DNA from: CAYYJS01 sp964472315 | GTDB taxonomy: Bacteria > Verrucomicrobiota > Kiritimatiellia > UBA8416 | Direction: 5' to 3' | DNA: 64,000 bases | NCBI GenBank assembly: GCA_964472315.1 | Contig: CAYYJS010000001.1 | Span: forward strand, 79,947 to 143,946 | Shown: one piece after another, positions 36,871-44,386 of the stretch | Numbering within the stretch: position 1 is the stretch's first letter | How the letters are laid out: each line of letters starts with the position of its first letter | Translations under genes and position numbers: made by a program | The notes under the pieces: generated by a model | What the model was told of the DNA's origin: nothing | What the model saw: only the letters and a program-made list of their open reading frames with translations | Database searches by the model: none

Positions 36871-39222
36871 CTACTCTTTGATGCCCTGCGCCGAGATGCG
36901 CACGTCGATTTCCTCGCCGCCGGCGCGGCCCTGCATGCCGAGCTGGCGACCCGTGAGCGTGAGCCAGGCCGATACGCTCAGCGCCTCCGTGCCGCGTTCG
37001 ACAACCTTCGCGGGCCGGAAGGTCACGCGCGGATGAACGACCACCGAACGGCCCGCCACGTCGAGGACCGCGTCCGCCTCGCAATAGGAGACCTGCACCG
37101 CGTACGGGTTGCCACGAGCGTCCTTGCGCGCGACCGACTCCTCGCGCAACGGGCCGAGTGACTTGACCGTCAACGTGACCGCCGGTTTCTCGGCGGACGC
37201 GAGCAGCTCGCCGAGGATGCGCCGGTCCTGCGCGCCGTGAGGTTGCGTTAGTTGGTCGCAGGCGATCGCGAAAGAGCCCGACGGCCCTTTCGGTCCCCAC
37301 GTCACACGGCCCGACACCGGGCGTCCGTAGAAGAAGTTGGGCCAGAAGCGCACGGGATCGGGATGCCGGAACTCGGCATCGGCCGTGATCCAGCGCGGGT
37401 TGGCCGGGCTGAATGCGTAGGCCGCGCCGTCGGGAACGCCGAGGGCCTCTCCGCTACGCCGGGCGGCGCGCTCGCAGGTCAGCCGGCCGCCGTCGATCGT
37501 GGTGTCGACCTTGGCGGGCGGTGTCGGTTTGGACAGGTCCAGCACGAGGTACCAGCCGTCCATGATCCCGCCGCCGAATTGCGGCTGCATGGCCCTGACG
37601 GTCGGCGTGGGCGTGACGAGACCATAGCTCTCGCCGTCCCTGCCCGCGCCGCACAGGAAGACCGCCCGGCCCTTGCCGCCGGGAGATCCGGTCGCAATCC
37701 CCCAGGCGCACCCGTCGCCCACCTGGGCCATCCCGGCGCCGGGCACGGTCGAGGAAAATCGCACCCCGGTCAGGTCAGGGGTCAGCATGGCCACATAGGG
37801 CCCGCCCGGCTCGCTTGTCGAAAGCCGGTTGGCGGTCTGCCGCAGGCCCCAGGCGCTGCCGCCCGCAAAACAGGTCGAACCGTCGTCCGCCTCGCCGGTG
37901 CGCTCGATGCTCGCCCCGTTGGCCTTGCGGCCCCACTGCGAGCACCACAGGGTCCAGCCCACCGCCTGGTAGTTCTCCGGCTCGATGCGCATCAGGTAGG
38001 CGAAGCTGGTCGCCCCGGCCCCGGCTGTCGTCAGACCGCAGCCGTGGCCGATGCGACGATAAATGTCGGTCGGCTGACAATGCCCCACCGAATTCCCGCC
38101 GTCGGACCACAGGATCGCGATGATGTTGCCGTCGCGGTCATGGCTGACCCGCCGCACGGCCGTGTCGGAGACCAGGCGCAGGGAGTCGAGTCCCACGAAG
38201 GGGCCGCCCCAGTCCATGAGCTGATAGCGCAACCGGCCGTCGGGATGCTTGATATTGAAGATGGGGCAACGCCACGGCTCGCGGCCGGTGCCCCAATTGT
38301 GTTCCCCGCCGTACACGATCTCGCCGTCGAGCGGGCTGACCGAATTGCGGTCGCCCAGTCCGCCCTCGACCGACACGGCGTTGAGGAGCTTACCCTTCGC
38401 GTCGAACGTGCGCAGGTCGGCCAGACTGGCGACCAGCGTCCCGTCGCGCCGCAGGGTCAGGCGTGGGGCGTAGGCCGGGCCGTTCACGACCCGCACCCAT
38501 TCCACGCGCGACAGATCGGACGAGAGGCAGGCGACAAACGTGCTCTCGCACGGGGCGTTCTTGATTCCCGCCACCGCCACCGCCACCGAAGTCGCGTCCG
38601 CGGCCAGGCGCGCCGTGCCGGCCCCGGCTCGTCCGGCGATATAGACGGCACCGTCGCCCGCGACCGCACAGGCCGTGATCGCGCCGCCGCCCCACCCGAG
38701 ACGCGCGGCCGTCGCGATACGCTCCAGTTTCGGGTCCAGCGCGACCACGAACCCGGTCACGCCGTCGTCGGTGTATCCGACCGCTTCGTAACGTGTCTGA
38801 CCGGTCTGGTCGGCCAGCGGCTGCTTCGTCGTGCGGTCCACCTGCGGCCGGGGAACGTACGCGGGCGGCCGGACTCCGTCCGGCCCCAGAACCTTCGCGC
38901 CCGCGGGCAGCTCGAAATCCCCGCCGATGCCGTTGCCGACCAGCACGAGAGCGCCATCCGGCCGGAATCCGCCGCCGACAAGCCACTCGTTGCCCTTGCC
39001 GCCGAGGAACCCGGCCGTCACGACCTCGGCCCGGTCCGCGCGGTCGGGCCAGTACAACAGCGGCCCGCCATCTTTGGCTTTCTGCGTACGCTGCTGACCG
39101 GGCGGCACCACCGGCTCCGTCGCCGTCGGCGCGTCACCGCCGGCCGCGCCGGCCGCGGCCGCCGACAGCGCCAGCCCGAAACAGACCTGGATTCCTACCC
39201 GTCGGCAGTCGCATCTCTTCAT
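36871..39222 (-). CDS. Secreted beta-propeller-like protein, paralogue 2
   Basis: A 783-residue exported protein (signal peptide about 1-29, AAAAGAAGGDA). It is nearly collinear with the protein at 13653-16013: both share PPGQQRTQKA, GPLLYWPDRADRAEVV/IT, NSVSPLDGEIV and the C-terminus ending SAQGIKE. Weak WD/SBBP-like repeats suggest a propeller of 7 or 8 blades plus a C-terminal beta domain. I chose ATG 39222 by alignment with the paralogue; an upstream start would add 21 residues and spoil the signal peptide. It is the first gene of the 20-kb array containing the TolQ/ExbD motor. It probably binds a glycan or a partner lyase; no catalytic motif is visible. Confidence 0.75.
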   Translation of the reverse strand: MKRCDCRRVGIQVCFGLALSAAAAGAAGGDAPTATEPVVPPGQQRTQKAKDGGPLLYWPDRADRAEVVTAGFLGGKGNEWLVGGGFRPDGALVLVGNGIGGDFELPAGAKVLGPDGVRPPAYVPRPQVDRTTKQPLADQTGQTRYEAVGYTDDGVTGFVVALDPKLERIATAARLGWGGGAITACAVAGDGAVYIAGRAGAGTARLAADATSVAVAVAGIKNAPCESTFVACLSSDLSRVEWVRVVNGPAYAPRLTLRRDGTLVASLADLRTFDAKGKLLNAVSVEGGLGDRNSVSPLDGEIVYGGEHNWGTGREPWRCPIFNIKHPDGRLRYQLMDWGGPFVGLDSLRLVSDTAVRRVSHDRDGNIIAILWSDGGNSVGHCQPTDIYRRIGHGCGLTTAGAGATSFAYLMRIEPENYQAVGWTLWCSQWGRKANGASIERTGEADDGSTCFAGGSAWGLRQTANRLSTSEPGGPYVAMLTPDLTGVRFSSTVPGAGMAQVGDGCAWGIATGSPGGKGRAVFLCGAGRDGESYGLVTPTPTVRAMQPQFGGGIMDGWYLVLDLSKPTPPAKVDTTIDGGRLTCERAARRSGEALGVPDGAAYAFSPANPRWITADAEFRHPDPVRFWPNFFYGRPVSGRVTWGPKGPSGSFAIACDQLTQPHGAQDRRILGELLASAEKPAVTLTVKSLGPLREESVARKDARGNPYAVQVSYCEADAVLDVAGRSVVVHPRVTFRPAKVVERGTEALSVSAWLTLTGRQLGMQGRAGGEEIDVRISAQGIKE

Positions 39223-39327
39223 AGCGCTCTCGCTCCCATATCCCTGGTTTTCCGAACTTGATACTAGCAGCCTGTCAGTTGTCACACCATGTCCACAAAC
39301 CCGGTAATCGATCTGTCATGCCCCGCT

Positions 39328-41508
39328 TTACGAGGCCTCCTTCTCCATCCGCAGCCAGCGGGCGCCGTGGGCGGGCAGGTCCACCTGACCGAAGACGGGC
39401 TCGCCGGTCAGCGCATCCCGCGCGGCGACATAGCGGAACGCCTTCGTGTCGAGGCCGACGGACCGCGCCGGGCCATCGTTGATCAGGAAGTAGTGATCCG
39501 CCGCCGGCGCCGCCAGGCGATACACAAGGGCGCCTTCGCAGGCGAACGGCGGGCGCCGCCCGCCGAGGGCGGTATGCGTCAGCAACTCCTCCATGCGGAC
39601 ATGGCCCGGTTTGAGACACGACAGCGAGGCGTTTGCGCCAAGCACCACCGCCGTCCCCGCGCCGAGACGACGCTCCGTGATGGCGGGCGCGCCGTTGTCG
39701 TAGCTCGCGACGACGCGCGCCGTCGTGGGGGTCATCACGGCCGTGAACCCGTCGAGCGGCAGGTCGCCGATGCGAGACGGCACATTGTTGCAGTAGCCGT
39801 ACTCGTGCAGAACCGCCCCGAAAAGGCGTTCGAAGGCGCTTCCCTCCCGCGTGTCCACCAGGTGTGCGCGCTGGTCGAGCCAGGCGCCGGGCATGTCCAT
39901 TACCACACGTCCGCCGGCCTTCACGTACGCCGTGAGCAGCTCGACCAGGCGGTCCGGCAGACACATCACGGCCGGCAGGTAGATGGACGCATACCGCAGG
40001 GCCAGCCCCTTCTCCAGTTGCCGCGACGTGACGTATTCCCACGGCACGTTGGCGTCGAGCAAGGCGCGCGACGCGCCGATCCGCGCATTCGTCGGTTCCC
40101 GCCGGTAGCGGTCGCGGCCTGAAATCGCGAGCGCCGCCCACATGGCGTCGTTCTCCCAGTCCTGGAACAGGCCGACCAGCGGCTCCTTGCGTGCCGCCCA
40201 CAGTTCACGGCGGAAACGACACATGGCCTTGCCGATCTCGCCCACCCGTCGCGCGCGCGGGGTCACGTCGTTGTTGCGGTCGCACAGCGCGTACTCGCCC
40301 GCTTCCCAGCTTGCCTCGCGCGGATTCCAGCACCACAACCCGAACCCCTTGAAGCCCGCGCCCAGATACGTGTAGAGGAGCTGCGTCATGGTGTCGGCCG
40401 TGAACGTGAAGGCGGGCTGCAGCGGCATGGCATCCGGCACGAACGGCACCTTGCCGCCACCCGACCACCACTGCGGTCCGCCCGACGATTCGATGGGCGC
40501 CGACCAGATCCCCTTGGCCCAGTCGACGCAGGCCGACGCCTGCATGTACGTCGGCCGCACAAACTCGAAGCCGACTTCCTCGAGATGCCAGCCGGGGTGC
40601 ATCGAGGGATAGTAGCATCCGCCCTCGGCCATCGCTTCGGCGTAGCCCTCCATGTCGATCGCCGACGAGGCGTGCGGCAGGAAGATCGACGACTCCCCGC
40701 CCGCGCGCAGGGGTTCGTCGGGATCGTCCTCCATGGCGCGTTTCACGGCGGCGCGCACCCGGTCCAGGCGCATGTCCGAGCGGAACCGCATGATGTCGCG
40801 CAGATGCCGGAACTCCCGCGACGGGAAACGGGACACGCCGGCCGCGACATCCTCCCATGTCCGCCATTCGGTTCCGGCGCGGTGGCTGCTGCTCGCGCAG
40901 TTCCACGCATGCTGGAGATTCGCCACCTCGCCGTACTGCGCCCGCAGCCACTCGATGAAGTGGGGAATGTCACGCTCCCGCAGCACGGCGCCCTTGGCCA
41001 CGATCGACGTGCCCGGCACCGCGGTCGGGTCAGGGTCCGGCTCGCCCGGCAGAAACGGATTACCCGCCGTGACATCCGCCTCCCGCGCCCGATCCTGCCG
41101 GTCGATCCGCCGCCGCATGACCTGTTCCTGGTGCGCCCGCATTCGCGGATTCGCCATGGCCCGCTCGATGTCGAGGTCCTCCGGCATGCCCAGCCGGGCG
41201 AGAAGCTCCGGCGTGACATCCTCCCAGCCGCCCTCCGCGTACCACCAGGGAATCAGCCCCTCGTCCAACGCCAGGCGCTGCACGTCCGCCAGAGACGTGC
41301 CGGGGCATGTCAGGATGTTCTTGAGACAGGTGAACCCCAGATCCTTCATGGCGCGAAAGTGACGCCGGATGTCCTCCATCGTCATCTCGGGCCACTGGAT
41401 GAACACACACCCGATCGGCACCGGCGCCAGCCGTCGCAGCTTCCGCTGCATCGGCGTTTCGTTCATGCCGTTGTAAAGCTCCACCATATGGCCATCGGTC
41501 AGCGTCAT
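39328..41508 (-). CDS. GH42-like beta-galactosidase family protein
   Basis: A 726-residue cytoplasmic protein (no signal peptide). The N-terminal TIM barrel shows the usual GH42-type architecture (IGCVFIQWPEMTMEDIRRHF, GFTCLKNILTCPGTSLADV, then YEYLGAGF-like KGFGLWCWNPREASWEAGEY). A trimerisation/class-I-glutamine-amidotransferase-like domain follows (about 465-640, REPTNARIGASRALLDANVP to GGRVVMDMPGAWL), then a short C-terminal beta domain. AGGAGA upstream supports the start. GH42 enzymes remove beta-linked galactose (or arabinose/fucose in variants) from oligosaccharides. I could not place both catalytic glutamates with certainty, so the activity may differ. It is the last gene of the run with GH94, GH3 and the heparinase-type gene. 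Confidence 0.75.
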   Translation of the reverse strand: MTLTDGHMVELYNGMNETPMQRKLRRLAPVPIGCVFIQWPEMTMEDIRRHFRAMKDLGFTCLKNILTCPGTSLADVQRLALDEGLIPWWYAEGGWEDVTPELLARLGMPEDLDIERAMANPRMRAHQEQVMRRRIDRQDRAREADVTAGNPFLPGEPDPDPTAVPGTSIVAKGAVLRERDIPHFIEWLRAQYGEVANLQHAWNCASSSHRAGTEWRTWEDVAAGVSRFPSREFRHLRDIMRFRSDMRLDRVRAAVKRAMEDDPDEPLRAGGESSIFLPHASSAIDMEGYAEAMAEGGCYYPSMHPGWHLEEVGFEFVRPTYMQASACVDWAKGIWSAPIESSGGPQWWSGGGKVPFVPDAMPLQPAFTFTADTMTQLLYTYLGAGFKGFGLWCWNPREASWEAGEYALCDRNNDVTPRARRVGEIGKAMCRFRRELWAARKEPLVGLFQDWENDAMWAALAISGRDRYRREPTNARIGASRALLDANVPWEYVTSRQLEKGLALRYASIYLPAVMCLPDRLVELLTAYVKAGGRVVMDMPGAWLDQRAHLVDTREGSAFERLFGAVLHEYGYCNNVPSRIGDLPLDGFTAVMTPTTARVVASYDNGAPAITERRLGAGTAVVLGANASLSCLKPGHVRMEELLTHTALGGRRPPFACEGALVYRLAAPAADHYFLINDGPARSVGLDTKAFRYVAARDALTGEPVFGQVDLPAHGARWLRMEKEAS

Positions 41509-41587
41509 GCTCTCATCTCCTCTTGCGCGATCGCGCGTCCGGCGCGGGTGCTACGCTTCCGCACTCGTCTTCGTCGATTCAGAACAA

Positions 41588-41631
41588 GTCGGACATTCCT
41601 GTCCGACCGGGTCAGGCCGGAATGCCTGACC
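41588..41631. terminator. Two adjacent hairpins after the second GH94 gene
   Basis: GTCGGACATTCCTGTCCGAC (41588-41607) and a second hairpin GGTCAGGC-N6-GCCTGACC (41610-41631) follow one another directly, starting at the GH94 stop codon. They may terminate or stabilise the GH94 transcript before the GH42 gene. They also have the look of a dispersed palindromic repeat: loops ATTCCT and CGGAAT are near-complements. Confidence 0.6.
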
Positions 41632-44081
41632 TACTCCGCCACCGTCACCACCACCCGATGCCGCCCGCCCGCGGGCTGCGGCGGCACGACATTCTCGGGC
41701 AGACGCCGTCCGTCAAGCGTCACCGCGATTGCGCCCTTGCAGATGCCCTTTGGCTTGTGGATGACGATCTCGAACTCGGCGCCCCGGTAGGTGCGGTGCA
41801 TCGCGGCTTCGGTCCAGTCGGACGGCAAACAGGGATCGATGCGCAACCCGCCCACTTCCGGCCGCACGCCCAGCATGTGCTCCCAGACGTTCAGCAGTGT
41901 CCAGCAGGCCGTGCCTGTCGCCCAGGAGTGGCTGCCCTCGCCATGGTGGCCGGACTCGGGCGCGCAGACGAACTGGCACGCCACGTACGGCTCGATGCCG
42001 TACGTCTCGGGAATCTTCTCGTGCAGCGTACAGGGCAACATCCGCTTGAGGATGCCGTATCCCACGTCGCCGCGACCGGCCGTGAACTCCGCCCAGGCCC
42101 GCCAGCGCGAGTTGTGACCCTGCAGCGACCCGTTCTCCTTGGTGCCGGGCGCGAAACGGCTGATGTTGCCGGCGCGGCGCTCCGGCTCCGGGAACGGCGG
42201 GTAGAAACAGTAGCTGCCGTACTCGGTGTCCAAGTGCTTGTCGAAGGCGGCCAGGATGCTGCGGGTGCGTTCCTCGTCGGCCAGACCGGACACGATGGCA
42301 AACGCATTCTGGTTCGCAAACAGCATGCCGCCCTCCGTGTTGGTCTTGCTGCCGAGAACCCAGCCGCTGTCGTGCGTGCCGCGCCAGTACCACTCGCCGT
42401 CCCAGCACAGCCGGTTGACGGTCTCCCTCAGGCGGGCCACGCGCCCGCGATAGTCCGCCAGCCGTTCGAGGTCGCCCTTGCGCTCCATGCAGTCCCAGAA
42501 CATCTCCAGGCAGATGATCGCCCAGCCGGCCAGCATCACCGACTCGCCCTTGCCCTTGCTGCCCATCTGGTTGAGCGCGTCGTTCCAATCGGCCTTGAGG
42601 ATCAGCGGCAACCCGCGCTCGGAGAACTTCGTCCAGAAGAACTCCATGCCCTTGATCAGATGCTCGTAGATCGTGGCGGTCTTCCGCCCATCGGTGTGGG
42701 CGTATTCCGTGACCTCGTCGAGGATGCCGTAGTCGCCGGTCTCGTGAACGTAGTTGGCCACGATAAAGAGCGGATTGAGAGGATCGTCGCTGTGGAACGT
42801 GCGCGTGCCCAGCATGGAGAGGAAATTGCCGCCGTGGGCGTAGTCGCCGCCCTCGAACTGCCAGATCATGATCCGCTTCACGATGTGCTCGCGCACCCAT
42901 GCCGGGTCTTGCGACAACCGGCTGACCGCATCCTGGCACGCATCGCGGACGCCGAAGTTGTAGATGCCGGAATAGCAGTAGCCGGTGTTGCGGTTCCACC
43001 AGCTCAGGTTCGCGCCCTGGTACTTGAACCAGACATTCACCATCGTGTCCAGGTCCGGATCGGGCGTCCGGATCGTCGGCGCCGACACCACCTTGTCCCA
43101 GTACGCGCGACAGTTGGCCAGAGCCGTCTTCGCTTTGGCCACGTCCGCGTAGCGCGCCGCCAGCCCGGCCATGTCTCCGCCGTCGACCTCGACCGCGCCC
43201 AGCACGACCACAAACTCCGCCGACTCGCCGGGCTCCAGTTCGAAGCGATGCCGCAGCGAGAGACAGGTATCACACCCGTTCTCCGGCGCGGAGGCCGGTT
43301 CGCCGCCGTCCATGGCCGCCGGGTTGGTCAGGTCACGGTAGAGCCCGACGAACCGGTAACGGTTGCCTTCGTACCCGCTGACCTCGGCGGAACTGGCCAT
43401 GAAGGCTTCGTAATCGAACGCGATGTTGTTGGCGTCCGCGTCATTGGCCTGCCATCCGCCCAGGTACTTGACCCAGATCGTCGAACGCACGGAGAGCCTG
43501 CCGTTCTCGAACCGCTGACGGTTGAAGAGCAGGTAGAACTCGCGCCAGCTCGTGTCCTCGAACCAGTTGCCCAGGGCAACCTCGGCGTAACTGGTGGCGC
43601 TGATGACGCGCCGGCGGTCGCCGGTATTGGTGAGCTTCACCAACCACAGTTCGCAGGGGTCCCCGACATCGGAGCCGGTGGCGGTCCGCGCGTCGGGCAT
43701 CGGCGTGAAATAGGTGATCTCCGCCGCGATGCCGCGATGGCGCGACTCGATGGTGTTGTATCCCAACCCCACCCGGCAGCGCCAGTCATCCAGCTTCCGC
43801 GTCGGGGGGAAGCCGTTGGCGCACCACCAGGCTCCGTCCTCCTCGTCGCGCAGGTAGATGAATTTGCCGACGGTTTCCCGCGGCACGCCATCGACGTGCC
43901 ACCGCGTGATGCGCCCCACCGTGGGGTTCTTCAGAAACGAGTAGCCGCCACCCATGTGGCTGGCGAGGTAGCACCAGTTGCCGTTGGACAACACGTTCAT
44001 CCAGGGCCGCGGCAGCAGCGGCTCCGTCACCACGAATTCACGACCGTCGTCCGAAAAATGTCCATATCGCGTCGGTTTCAT
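41631..44081 (-). CDS. GH94 family glycoside phosphorylase
   Basis: An 816-residue cytoplasmic protein with full GH94 architecture: an N-terminal beta-sandwich (about 1-300), a helical linker, an (alpha/alpha)6 barrel with LPLILKADWNDALNQMG (DWND at 498-501, catalytic general-acid Asp), the conserved WNRNTGYCYSGIYNFGVRDA groove, and a C-terminal jelly-roll. The length is normal for cellobiose/chitobiose phosphorylases. GGAGG five bases before the ATG sets the start. The enzyme would cleave a beta-linked disaccharide with phosphate, saving ATP by producing a sugar-1-phosphate. Encoded between GH3 and GH42 genes, it probably processes oligosaccharides from the same substrate. It is more canonical than the GH94 at 5.7-8.1 kb; the disaccharide is not predictable. 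Confidence 0.9.
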   Translation of the reverse strand: MKPTRYGHFSDDGREFVVTEPLLPRPWMNVLSNGNWCYLASHMGGGYSFLKNPTVGRITRWHVDGVPRETVGKFIYLRDEEDGAWWCANGFPPTRKLDDWRCRVGLGYNTIESRHRGIAAEITYFTPMPDARTATGSDVGDPCELWLVKLTNTGDRRRVISATSYAEVALGNWFEDTSWREFYLLFNRQRFENGRLSVRSTIWVKYLGGWQANDADANNIAFDYEAFMASSAEVSGYEGNRYRFVGLYRDLTNPAAMDGGEPASAPENGCDTCLSLRHRFELEPGESAEFVVVLGAVEVDGGDMAGLAARYADVAKAKTALANCRAYWDKVVSAPTIRTPDPDLDTMVNVWFKYQGANLSWWNRNTGYCYSGIYNFGVRDACQDAVSRLSQDPAWVREHIVKRIMIWQFEGGDYAHGGNFLSMLGTRTFHSDDPLNPLFIVANYVHETGDYGILDEVTEYAHTDGRKTATIYEHLIKGMEFFWTKFSERGLPLILKADWNDALNQMGSKGKGESVMLAGWAIICLEMFWDCMERKGDLERLADYRGRVARLRETVNRLCWDGEWYWRGTHDSGWVLGSKTNTEGGMLFANQNAFAIVSGLADEERTRSILAAFDKHLDTEYGSYCFYPPFPEPERRAGNISRFAPGTKENGSLQGHNSRWRAWAEFTAGRGDVGYGILKRMLPCTLHEKIPETYGIEPYVACQFVCAPESGHHGEGSHSWATGTACWTLLNVWEHMLGVRPEVGGLRIDPCLPSDWTEAAMHRTYRGAEFEIVIHKPKGICKGAIAVTLDGRRLPENVVPPQPAGGRHRVVVTVAE

Positions 44082-44147
44082 GTTCCTCCACTATTCGCTT
44101 TCGCCCAACTCCAATGGGGCAATCCCATACTTCCTTGTTCTTGTCTC

Positions 44148-44347
44148 TCAGGCGAGCCACGGCGGCGTCTCCGGCAACTCCCGCTCGAACTCGGCAATGA
44201 GCGCTCTTTCGGTGGCCTCCCTGCTCCAGGCCAGGCACAGGCGCTGTCAGTGCGAAAAAATTCCCCGCGTGGCCAGGGAACACCCTGCGTCATACCCGTC
44301 GGCCCTGCCGGTTTCGAATCCAGAAAATGCAGCGCGATTGACTTCAT
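44148..44347 (-). pseudogene. Decayed exo-rhamnogalacturonan-lyase-like (PcRGLX/YetA-type) gene
   Basis: Between the GH3 and GH94 genes a minus-strand ATG at 44347 begins MKSIALHFLDSKPAGPTG and continues MTQGVPWPRGEFF. This G-V-P-W-P-R-G pattern is the N-terminal signature of PcRGLX/YetA-type RIFT-barrel proteins. After about 40 codons the frame is lost. Another frame then gives REATERALIAEFERELPETP plus PWLA and a TGA at 44148-44150, which looks like a genuine C-terminus. The family is normally many hundreds of residues long, so nearly the whole gene has been deleted, leaving both ends fused out of frame. The family call rests on a short motif. Confidence 0.5.
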
Positions 44348-44386
44348 GGTTAGTCGCTCCCTACTCGGCCAATCAGGGCCGCCCAG

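Noticed and set aside
39223..39327. Possible promoter (TAGTAT as a -10 box) for the 20-kb array
   Set aside because: No acceptable -35 element lies at 16-18 bp spacing; too weak to annotate.
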